The notes under the pieces: generated by a model
The model's input: the letters and a program-made list of their open reading frames with translations, nothing else
Told to the model about the DNA's origin: nothing
The model's database searches: none
Shown: positions 15,269 to 30,253 of the stretch, piece by piece
How the letters are laid out: each line of letters opens with the position of its first letter
Numbering within the stretch: position 1 is the stretch's first letter
Translations under genes and position numbers: made by a program
Assembly (NCBI GenBank): GCA_943704425.1
Contig: CALSCP010001740.1
Span: 1-30,253 of the forward strand
Source: Ministeria vibrans ATCC 50519
Taxonomy: Eukaryota; Opisthokonta; Filasterea
Direction: 5' to 3'
DNA: 30,253 nt

Positions 15269-18200
15269 ATGCGTGTCGGTCTGCTGTGGTCCGACAACAT
15301 TGCGGACAAGGACGGCGTTCCGCAAGTGTACGTATTTGTCTTAGGACAACATGACAATAATAATTATTTTGACACCAGTGGATTTCGTTGGCTATTTCCA
15401 GCATTCAAGACTTGGCCATCTCTCCCGACGGCACACAGTTTGTTGCGGGTGCTGGTAGCCGTGTGTTGGTGTACGATTTGACCAAGGGCATGCTGGTGGA
15501 GTCGCTTAAGGTGAGAAGAGGTGTTTTTTTTTTTGAAAAGTTCAACGTGAAAACGTTGTGTCCTGTGCAAACCAACGCGTTGCTGGCTCAACGTGAGCGT
15601 CCACCGTATGTGGATTGATTGAATGATGTATTTTTTGGAAAGGGATTGGGGTGTGAACGTGGCGTGAGGGAGAAAGTATTCAAAAAAGCGTTTTTGGTGT
15701 GCGTGAGTGAGTGGTGACGCAGAGTGATTGACGTTGCCATGAAACCAACGAGGCAATATTCACGCAGCCGTGGTGCACGCGAAGAGACACGTGGAAGAGG
15801 GGCCATTGTGGAAGGGGTGTTGGTAGTGGTTATGCTGGCAAATTAAAGGGTAGAGAGAGATTGACTCAAAACAAAAAACGTATTATTTTAGGGGCACAAG
15901 AACCTCGTACAGACAGTGGACTATGCGCGTGACGGTGAGTTGTAGATGGATGCGTAGAATCCTGCACGGATGTGTTGTATGCAATTTGAACTGGATGCAT
16001 GTGTTGTATGCGTAGGCAAGCACTTTGCAACAGGCAGCGCAGACAAGTCGGTGATTGTGTGGGCACCCAACGTACGCAGCGCAATATACGATCAGAAAGA
16101 AGTGCATAGGCATTGATGACATTACTCGGTGTAGCTCGAAGGCGTGGTGCGATTTAGCCACACGGATGCAGTACAGGCGGTTCGCTTCAACCCAGTGTCA
16201 CCTCAAATGCTTCTGACGGTGGGCACCAATGACTTTGGTGTGTGGTCGCCTGGTATCAAGACTGTCTCCAAGACCAAAGTGAACACGCGCATAGTGAGTG
16301 CGGGCTGGACCAACGATGGCCAGTTTATTGGATTAGGTGGGTTGAATATTGTCATTACCCTATATAATAATATAATGTTTTAGTTTCCCCAGTACTAGTC
16401 GTATACAAACGAACGAGAGATAAAACCAAAATGTATGGATGCGTAGGTCTGTCGAATGGGCTGGTGAGTGTGCGGACGCGCAACGGAGACGAGCGCAACA
16501 AGATTGAGACGCGTCTAGAGACACCTGCGTTTTCACTGGCGTGGAACCCTGTGCTGGAAGACGTGCTGGTCGTCGGTGACTGGATGGGTAACGTGGGGTT
16601 TTTTCAGAGCAACGGCAGTCGTCTGGCACCTCCCAAGCAGCTTCCGTTTGGCGTCACATCCGTCGATTTCAGTGCATCCGGTGAGTACATGTTGCTTGGC
16701 GGAGCAGACCACAAGGTACGATGTATAAGTATATAATTATATTAATTATCATTATACTTTGAACTTTTTTTTTGACTTACGGTCTATCAATCAATGACAA
16801 TCTAATTGCATTTGTAGGCGCATTTGATGACAAAGGATGGAATTCACTTGTCAAACATTGGCGAGAACTTTGGAGAGTGGGTGACTTGTGCCCGATTGTG
16901 CCCTGACCAGGTCAGTAGACAACTGAGTCTTTTATAATTATTAGAAGAACGGAACGCTAAAAAGAAAGGAGAAGGAAAAAAAAGTGATACATCGAGAGGA
17001 AGAGAATTGATGGACGTAGTCACACTATTACTCATCATTTATGTGTGTGTAGAATGTTGCGATTGTGGGAGGCAACGGAGGAACGATTGGAGTGTATTCG
17101 CTAACGTATGCGACGGTGCATGGGCTGTACGCGGAGCGGTATGCGTTTCGGGACGGGATGACAGATGTGGTGGTGCAGCAGCTGCTGACGGACGAGCGGA
17201 CGCGAATCAAGTGCAAGGACCTTGTGCGCAAGATTGCTATTTACAAGGAGCGACTCGCCGTGCAACTGACGGACCGGGTGATGGTGTATGAGCAGGTGAA
17301 AGACCCTAGCGATGCGCCCAGTGCCGTTGTCGGCGCTACCGATCTGCAGTACCGACTGGTGACCAAGATTATGCGTGACCTACCCTGTTCGCTGCTGGTG
17401 GTCACGGGCGACCACCTGTTGCTGTGCCTTGAGCGCCGTCTGCAGCTCATTCGCAGTACCTCGGGTGAAACTGAGCGCGAATGGAGCATGGAGTCGCCCA
17501 TTCGATACATCAAGGTGAGCGCTGTGTGTTCCTGCCACATACAACGCGAGTGCACGTCTATTTAATTTGAATTATTTGCATTGTAGGTGATTGGAGGGCC
17601 ATCGGGGCACGAAGGACTGCTTGTGGGAATGAAGAATGGAAATGTAGTGAAGATCTTTGTGGACAATGCGCTTGCGATTCCACTGGTCACGGGCCGGCAC
17701 TCGGTGCGATGTCTAGATCTGAGCATCGGCCGCAACAAGTTGGCGGTCGTCGACGACACCGGCACGTGCAGTGTGTACGACATGCGCACGCGCGCTCTGC
17801 TCTTTAGCGAGCCGCACGCGAGCAGCGTTGCCTGGAACACCCAGAACGACGACCTGCTGTGCTTTTCGGGCAACGGCATGCTCACGATCAAGGCGGCGTC
17901 TTTCCCGGCGCACAAACAAAAGCTCAATGGTTTTGTCGTGGGCTTCAACGGCTCCCGCATCTACTGCCTCCATCAGTTCAACATGAATGCCATTGACGTG
18001 CCCCAGGGCGCCTCCCTTGCTCAGTACCTCGAGCGCAAGCAGTTTGACGGCGCCTACCGCATTGCCTGTCTGGGTGTCACTGACAGAGTAAGAAAACTCC
18101 CGAGAGTGGGTGTGTGAGTGCGCATTGGACCAGATCGTGTCTATAAGCTCGGTTTTTCTTGACGTGGCTCTGACGGTTTACAATTGTTTCCATTTTGTAG

Positions 18201-20360
18201 GACTGGCGTTTGCTGGGCGTTCAGGCGTTGGAGGCACTTGAATTTGAGATTGCGCGCAAGAGCTTTATTCGCCTGCGCGACTTTCGGTTCTTAAATCTGC
18301 TGTTCACGCTGGAGCAGCAGCGGGCGCGCGGGGGAGCACAGTACTCTCGGACGCTGCTGCAGGCTGATGTGGCGGCGTATCTGGGGCGGTATGGAGAGGC
18401 AGCGCAGCTGTTTGTGAATGCGGGGCGGTCGGAGCGGGCGGTGGAGATGTACACAGACCTGCGGATGTTCGAGGAAGCTCGTGCGGTGGCGCTCATGAAA
18501 CCAACGGGGAGCGTTGATGCGGAGGGGAGTGCGACACAAAAAGGAAAGGATACGATGCAGGAGGAGTCAAAGGGGTCGGTCGATGCGGTGGTGCGCGAGG
18601 AGCAGATGAAACAGCTGGCGCGCAAGGAGGCGGACTGGGCGGCCGAAAGCGACCCGTGGAGTGCTGCATCCATGTACATGGACGCAGGGGAGTCGGTGCA
18701 AGCAGTTCAAGTGTTGGTGGACGCCCGAATGGCCGCGCGTGTTGTGGAGCTGTGTCGCTCACGTGTCAACATGGCCGACAAACCCGCGCTCACCATTGCC
18801 GCAAAGGTACCATATTTATTCGTTAATGCATATAAATTATTATTATGCCTAAACATTGTTGAAATTAAAACAAAAATTATATTAATTTTTGTTGTTTCCT
18901 CTTGTCCCATGACGTGATTGTAGTACTTGGCGGAGAACGATCAGGTTGAGCAGGCGCTTGAGCTGTACAAGAGGATGAATGACCATGAGTCACTGTGTGG
19001 ACTGCTGACGCGCACTCGCCAGTGGGAGGCCGCGTTTGAAGTGGTGGGAGAGCACGCGGAGATGAAGGAGGCAGTATATCTACCGTATGCGGAGTGGCTG
19101 CAAGAGAATGACCGGTTTGACGAAGCGCAGAAGGCTTTTCGCGATGCGGGACGGGCGACGCTTGCTGTGCGCATGCTGGAGCGGCTGGCGCAGATGGCGG
19201 TGGAGCAACGACGCTTTGACGACGCAGCGTACTTTTACCACATGCTGTCGGGGGCACAGGGGTCGGTGGTGGACGCAGCGAGTGCTCAGGGCACTACGGA
19301 AGGAGCGCGCGAGTCACGGGCGCGCGCACGGGTGCGGCGGTTGAGCACTCTGGCGGAGGTGTACTATGCCTATCATTTTGTGCAGCGGTACATGGAGGAG
19401 CCGTTTTCGCGTCTGCAGTCAAGCACGTTGTTCAACATGGCACGCTATCTGCTGCACCAGCTGTATGCCACAGGCGCAGGCGGGGACAGCGCGGCCGATG
19501 CGGCGCCCGGCGTGAGTCGAGTGAATGTGCTGTATGCGCTGGGGAAGAAGGCGCGTGAAGAGAGCGCGTTTAAGCTGGCGCGCCATGCCTTTGATAAGTT
19601 GCAGGCGCTGCGTGCGCCGGCCAAGTGGGCGACGGAGATTAGTGTGGCGGCACTGAGTGTGCGAGCCAAGCCACTGACCGACCGGGAGGACCTGCTTCCG
19701 TTGTGCTACAGGTGCATGACAGTGAATGCGCTGGTGAACATGGCGGGGGCGCACTGTGCGGTGTGTCTGCAGCCCTTTGTGTTTAGCTTCCAGTCGTTTG
19801 ATGTATTGCCGCTCGTTGAGTTTGCACTTGCGCCGGGTGTGAGTGATGATGAGGCGCAGCGGCTCATTCAGAGTGCGGCAGTGCGGCCCTTTGGACAAGC
19901 ATCGTCGAGCAGTGGCAAGGGAGCAAAGTGGCGCGAAAGCACGTCGCCCTCGGGCGCACAGAGCCTGGTGCTTGGCGACGGAGCGGGGGACGAGATGGAG
20001 GAGGAGAATGAAAAGGGGGACGGCGGAGGAGACGAGCGTGTCGCTGATCCTTTTGATGCTAAACACTGGGCACTGGCAACAGAGCGGCAGACGCATTTTC
20101 AGGCAGTGCAGTGCACGCGCGCCCATCTCAAGCGACTGTCGCGCGCAGACGTGTTCATTGTGCGTGCCGGGACCGGTGCGAGTGCAGAGAGTGCTCCGGT
20201 GCGTTACTTCCGCAATATGATGCCCGACTCGACGCATATCCGTCAGTGTGCCTCCTGTCAGCGCTTCTTCTACAGCGATGAGTTTGAGCTGGCCGCCCTT
20301 CAGCACAAGGGGTGCCCTTTCTGTCGCTGCGATCGCATCGCAATGCTCTTTCCCTCCTAA
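15269..20360 (+). CDS. IFT122: Intraflagellar transport protein 122 homologue (IFT-A core), eleven exons
   Basis: IFT122 is a core subunit of IFT-A, which drives retrograde transport in cilia and admits membrane cargo. Exons are 15269-15327, 15402-15510, 15892-15934, 16016-16071, 16135-16336, 16447-16715, 16818-16910, 17053-17514, 17587-18087, 18201-18806 and 18924-20360, giving 1,278 residues (human about 1,240). The N-terminal WD40 propellers include [39 protein letters not shown] and [24 protein letters not shown]-like solenoid follows ([30 protein letters not shown]). Two zinc-binding clusters close the protein: CYRC...CAVC and [15 protein letters not shown]...CPFC. All intron phases close. 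There is an acidic, glycine-rich insert near 19980-20050. Its presence is strong evidence that the organism makes a cilium or flagellum. Confidence 0.97.
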
Positions 20361-20391
20361 CTGGTTCTTTTTTCTTTTTTTTTTGTACGTG

Positions 20392-20392
<1 letters not shown>

Positions 20393-20457
<65 letters not shown>
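20393..20457. repeat. (GT)n microsatellite in a convergent spacer
   Basis: About 31 GT units lie in the 121-base gap between the stop codons of IFT122 (+) and UBE2N (-). Confidence 0.96.
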
Positions 20458-20460
<3 letters not shown>

Positions 20461-20481
20461 AGTGATAGTGAAAAAGGTTCT

Positions 20482-21567
<1,086 letters not shown>

Positions 21568-21721
21568 GATGTTAATATAACGTACTGGCAACGCAGATAT
21601 TGGTAATAAGTTTAATACAAAATCAAACTCAAATTATGAGTCAAATAAGATTACATTTCATATCATATGATTGATTTGGCGATGAATGGCGATCGGGGCA
21701 CCACCATGCGTGCGTGTCAGA

Positions 21722-21801
21722 TTAGTCAATGCCCAGCCGGTCAATCACTGCAGATAGAGACTTTTCCTGTCTCAATTCTCTTTTGATTTCGAGTTGATCA
21801 G
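21722..21801 (-). CDS. Orphan exon-like segment with a coiled-coil-type terminus
   Basis: On the minus strand TTTCTTTTTTAG (ending at 21802) is followed by an open segment reading DQLEIKRELRQEKSLSAVID, then RLGID and a TAG/TAA-type stop at 21722-21724. Its charged heptad-like composition and clean acceptor look like a real terminal exon. The preceding minus-strand frame (DALFQRMDVM, about 21980) overlaps the end of the MTH1 gene in another frame and has possible donors at 21965-21970. I cannot identify the protein, nor decide whether it is a separate short gene or an alternative 3' exon of the MTH1 transcript. Confidence 0.3.
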
Positions 21802-22001
21802 CTAAAAAAGAAAAAAAAACCCCCATTCGATTGTTCTGAATTTTTTGAGTGGCATGTGAATAATTATTATGTATGCGTGTCAAGAATGAATGTATCAATA
21901 GAAGACTAATGCAGTCCTCGAGTGAACAGAGGCGCGGCGCGACACAGGCCAACTCTCGTACACTCATCACATCCATCCGTTGGAATAGTGCGTCTTGGGT
22001 C

Positions 22002-22615
22002 TCAGAGAGAGTCGACGGGAGTGAGAGTGCGCTTGAGAATAGTGTCGTGTCCTCGGAAGAGATAGTACGCTTGAAAGAGCTGCCCAGCAAACAGCAAGGG
22101 AAGCCAGTCGCGGTCGTCCGCCCACATCTGGTCGTACGGGATGGTCTGCTGTGTGAACCACTCGGGTCGCATCTCCTCACTCTCCGTCACCTCCCCCGTG
22201 AATCCGTCCCCTCGAAACACATGCACTTCAAGGAGAGTTGCGTCTCCCTCAAATTCAAAGTCGAGGCGCCCCGCCAGGCGCAGCGGGGACGCAATGCCCG
22301 CCTCCTCCTTCAGCTCCCTCTACGTGTCCCCGTCAGTCAGTCAGTCCGTCTCCGTCTCCTTCTCCCCTTGCTCCCTTACCAACGCTCCTTCGAGAATCGT
22401 CTCGCCAACCTCAACCTTGCCCCCAAACCCATTGTATTTTCCTGCGTAGACCAGACGATGGACAGTGAGTGAGCGAGTGAGTAAGTGAGAGAGAAACAGA
22501 TTGAGAAATCACATTTCCTACCCATTCCAAATCCTCGCTTCTTCATTCCAAGAAGTACCCTGTTCTCTGGAACACACACAAGTGCCAACGTTAAAACCTT
22601 TCGCTTCATAGACAT
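22002..22615 (-). CDS. NUDT1: MTH1/NUDT1-type 8-oxo-dGTP diphosphatase, three exons
   Basis: MTH1 hydrolyses oxidised purine nucleoside triphosphates such as 8-oxo-dGTP, keeping them out of DNA. Exons on the minus strand are 22615-22522, 22441-22380 and 22319-22002, giving 157 residues (human p18 is 156). LTLALVCVPENRVLLGMKKR and GFGMGKYNGFGGKV match the family's N-terminal half. The Nudix box is rebuilt exactly across intron 2: GGKVEVGETI continues as LEGAL and then RELKEEAGI, fitting G-x5-E-x7-REUxEExGU. Later segments VHVFRGDGFTGEV, EEMRPEWF, IPYDQMWADDRDWLPLLFAG and FRGHDTIL are typical MTH1. The gene is transcribed divergently from the asparaginase gene. Confidence 0.95.
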
Positions 22616-22832
22616 TGAACAATTCTGAATGATTCGTATTTCCGATTTCGTCTAAAATCTGAATTGTCCGATGACTGATCTGTCAATTTTTTTTCAATCC
22701 GACCTTATCGTATTCAATCCGCTCTGCACCGCCTCGTGCTCTTCTTTGCCGATTGATAACGAATCAGACCATCCAGACAAGCTAGGCCACACGCAGTGCC
22801 TTTGTTGTTCTCCATTGTGTCCTCCATCTGCA
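22616..22832. promoter_or_regulatory. Divergent promoter region between NUDT1 and asparaginase genes
   Basis: The 217 bases between the two start codons are AT-rich next to NUDT1 and more mixed next to the asparaginase. I see no recognisable core-promoter motif. Confidence 0.5.
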
Positions 22833-24944
22833 ATGGCCGACCAACCGACATTGCCAGACACAATGCGCATGGGCGATGCGCCTCCGCCGGTATGGGTGGG
22901 TGGGTGCCGAGAGAAGGGGTGTGTTGTGGGTGTGGCGTGCACTGCGCAGCCCCCAGCGGGCGCTGACGGCGCTGGCTGTGTAGGGCGTGCCGCTCAGCCT
23001 GAAGCGACGACAGTCTGTTGCGCCCCGGCCCAGTCCGTCGGTACGTCTCTCTGTTTGTTGCTTCAAACGTATTCCGAAACCCTTCTAATCCTTGCTGGCG
23101 GGTGTAGGAGCCGAGCACGCCTGGTTTTGGCGAGTACGAATCCTCTGCTGCGCAACTGCGTCTCCTTGACTCCTGTCTTCTTGTGTTAGGTCGCTTACTC
23201 GCTCGGCCTATGTGCCCCTGGCGTTCACCGAGAAGAAGAAAGTCTTTGTCATCTACACTGGCGGTACCATCGGCATGACACTGCAAAAGGATGGCTCACT
23301 GGGCCCTCAAAAGGGTAACCAGCACAACGCTGCAGTGCCCTCACGCTTACCTCGCATTGCATTGGTTGGTGATAGGCTACCTTACGGAGCAGCTCAGGTC
23401 ACTGCCTGAGATTGTGGACCAGAAGAATTTAGAGTGCGATATTCACGAGTGGGAAGAAGTGTTGGGTATGCAATGGTTGTCAAAGCGAACGACTCCAAAA
23501 AAGACATTTTGTGCACCTAGACTCGTCAGACGTTGAAATTGAAGACTGGAAGAGGCTGGCCCTTGAGATCCGCGACCACTACTTGGACTACGACGGATTT
23601 GTTGTGGTGCACGGCACAGACACCATGGCATACACTGCCTGCGCACTCTCCTTCATGCTGGAGAACCTCGGTATTTTCACAAACAGAAGCCGAGTTCGCA
23701 CTGACACGCGTGTGTGTGTGTCTCTCTCTCTCTATCACTTTGTTTTTTTCTCCCTCCTTTCTCTCTCTCTCTCTATCACTTTGTTTTTTTCTCCCTCCTT
23801 TCTCTCTCTCTCTATCACTTTGTTTCTTTCTCCCTCCTTTCTCTCTCTCTCTCTATCACTTTGTTTCTTTCTCCCTCCTTTCTCTCTGTCTCTGTCTCTG
23901 TCTCTGTCTCTGTCTCTGTCTCTGTCTCTGTCTCTGTCTCTGTCTCTGTCTCTGTCTCTGTCTCTGTCTCTGTCTCTGTCTCTGTCTCTTTCTCTCTCTC
24001 TCTCTCTTTCTCTGCTTGCAGCAAAACCTGTCGTCATTACTGGCTCGCAGATCCCATTTGTCAACTTTTTCAACGACGCGCGGCGCAACCTTATCGTGTC
24101 TATCATGTACGCCGCCGAGCACGACATCCCCGAGGTCTGCATCTTCTTCAACAACGTCCTCCTACGCGGATGCCGCGCCACCAAGGTAGACACGTCCATC
24201 CATACTCACTCACTAATTCACTGATTAGACGGATGCAAATGGACTGAGTGCATTTACCAGCCCTAATTGTCCTGTGCTGGGAACCCTTGCAACGCAAATG
24301 TCCGTCAACACAGATATTGTGCTCAATCAGCCAAAGTCGCGCTTTCGCACATACACCGAGTTCTCCTCCGAGGTGTGTGTGTTCTCGCTCACCCCCGGCT
24401 TCAGCGACCGCGCCCTGCAGAACCTGCTGCAGCCGCCCCTGGCCGGTCTCGTTCTTTGCATGTACGGCGTGGGCAACGCTCCACAGAAGCGCGCAGGGCT
24501 CATGAAGACGCTCAAGAGCGCCATTGACCGCGGCGTCGTCATTGTTGTCGTGTCGCAGTGCCTTACAGGCCGGGTACGCTTACACACACTTATTTTTATC
24601 ATCATTGTGATAATAATAATTATAATAATTATAATTATAATAATAATTATTATTATTATTATTATATTAATAATAATATTAAAATAATCATAATTATTTT
24701 ATTTTTTATTATTGTGTGTGTGTGTGTGTCCGTCTCACTGTGCTTTCTTCAACAGGTCAACTTGACTACGTACGCCAATGGGCTCAAGTTACATGGTATT
24801 GGGGTTGTATCTGGAGGAGATCTGACGCGCGAATGTGCCGCTGTCAAGCTTGCCTATCTGCTGGGCAAGAAACTGCCTCCAGATGAAGTCAAGCGCCTCA
24901 TGATGGTCTCTCTGCGCGGCGAACTCACACCCTCTCCTCCTTAG
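22833..24944 (+). CDS. ASPG: Type I cytosolic L-asparaginase, nine exons
   Basis: The enzyme hydrolyses L-asparagine to aspartate and ammonia. Exons are 22833-22889, 22984-23040, 23108-23133, 23190-23314, 23376-23465, 23521-23670, 24022-24185, 24229-24573 and 24756-24944, giving 400 residues. Both catalytic threonine motifs are present: VFVIYTGGTIGM in exon 4 and VVHGTDTMAYTA in exon 6. Also seen are DSSDVEIEDW, VVITGSQIPF, the substrate-site region PEVCIFFNNVLLRGCRATK, and VVSQCLTGRVNLTTYANG. The first three exons encode an N-terminal Pro/Ser/Arg-rich extension (LKRRQSVAPRPSPS) that looks disordered; exon 3 is a 26-nt micro-exon. No C-terminal ankyrin repeats, unlike human ASPG; the length resembles bacterial AnsA and protist enzymes. 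Intron 6 carries a large composite repeat. Confidence 0.94.
23715..24018 (+). repeat. Composite CT-rich minisatellite and (TCTCTG)n array in asparaginase intron 6
   Basis: Four units of TATCACTTTGTTT(C/T)TTTCTCC with a CTCC-TTT-(CT)n tail occupy about 23735-23885. They are followed by about 17 TCTCTG hexamers (about 23885-23990) and then (TC)n up to the TTGCAG acceptor at 24021. Confidence 0.94.
24600..24715. repeat. (TAA/TTA)n-like AT-rich tract in asparaginase intron 8
   Basis: ATAATAATTATAATAATT-type sequence with no coding features fills most of the 182-nt intron, followed by (GT)n. Confidence 0.9.
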
Positions 24945-25109
24945 ACATGCACACACACAAGCACACAAGCACACAAAAACACCCGCTCCGTGTATGTGTG
25001 TGTGTGTCTGCTTCTATATCTCCGTCTCGCTACTCTTGTCGTATATCCAATTCGTTGACATTACACAGTTTTTTTTATATTGCTATTATTTTACATGCTG
25101 GGATTGGGT

Positions 25110-30136
<5,027 letters not shown>

Positions 30137-30158
30137 CTACACGGAGTCCAATTATGAC

Positions 30159-30161
<3 letters not shown>

Positions 30162-30246
<85 letters not shown>
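30162..30246. repeat. (GA)n microsatellite at the right edge
   Basis: About 42 GA units lie upstream of the first visible GTF3C3 exon, CT-rich on that gene's sense strand and so probably in an intron. Confidence 0.95.
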
Positions 30247-30248
<2 letters not shown>

Positions 30249-30253
30249 TCTCT

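Noticed and set aside
23714-24247. Frames with Val-Ser or Cys-Leu dipeptide repeats, and Asp-Arg/Glu-Thr on the minus strand
   Set aside because: They arise from the TCTCTG array in the asparaginase intron.

Overview
This is a gene-dense piece of nuclear DNA from a ciliated, unicellular-type eukaryote. Evidence for a eukaryote is spliceosomal introns (43 to about 400 nt, GT-AG) in every complete gene, plus ubiquitin, TFIIIC and ER-lipid genes. Evidence for a cilium is a full-length IFT122. I cannot name the lineage from sequence alone. Coding sequence is fairly GC-rich, while spacers and introns are AT-rich or filled with (CT)n, (GT)n, (TA)n and homopolymer tracts. I saw no transposon, tRNA, rRNA, CRISPR array, operon or viral gene.

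Layout: 1-276 possible tail of an unidentified + strand gene; 345-2048 (+) sphingolipid delta-4 desaturase; 2398-3534 (+) TIP41-like protein; 3923-6461 (-) SMARCAL1-type annealing helicase; 6540-7906 (+) very-long-chain enoyl-CoA reductase; 7995-9296 (-) queuosine salvage protein; 9570-15005 (+) a 1,673-residue protein with about eleven CUE-like repeats, a DUF1771 segment and a C-terminal Smr domain; 15269-20360 (+) IFT122; 20482-21567 (-) UBC13/UBE2N; 22002-22615 (-) MTH1/NUDT1-type Nudix hydrolase, with a possible extra exon at 21722-21801; 22833-24944 (+) cytosolic type I L-asparaginase; 25110-30136 (-) TFIIIC TPR subunit (GTF3C3/Tfc4), whose 5' end lies beyond the window. I rebuilt the exon structures by hand from splice sites, reading phase and recalled family motifs. 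In almost every case the phases close exactly.

The genes do not form one pathway. Loose themes are lipid synthesis (desaturase, enoyl reductase), genome and nucleotide maintenance (SMARCAL1, UBC13, MTH1), and RNA or translation (queuosine salvage, TFIIIC, the CUE-Smr protein). The most unusual element is the CUE-Smr gene. It has the Cue2/NONU-1/N4BP2 architecture of no-go-decay endonucleases, but with a greatly enlarged ubiquitin-binding-type array. Also notable are a long coiled-coil insertion in the TFIIIC subunit, a CT-rich minisatellite recurring in introns and spacers, and a splice-donor bias towards GTAC.
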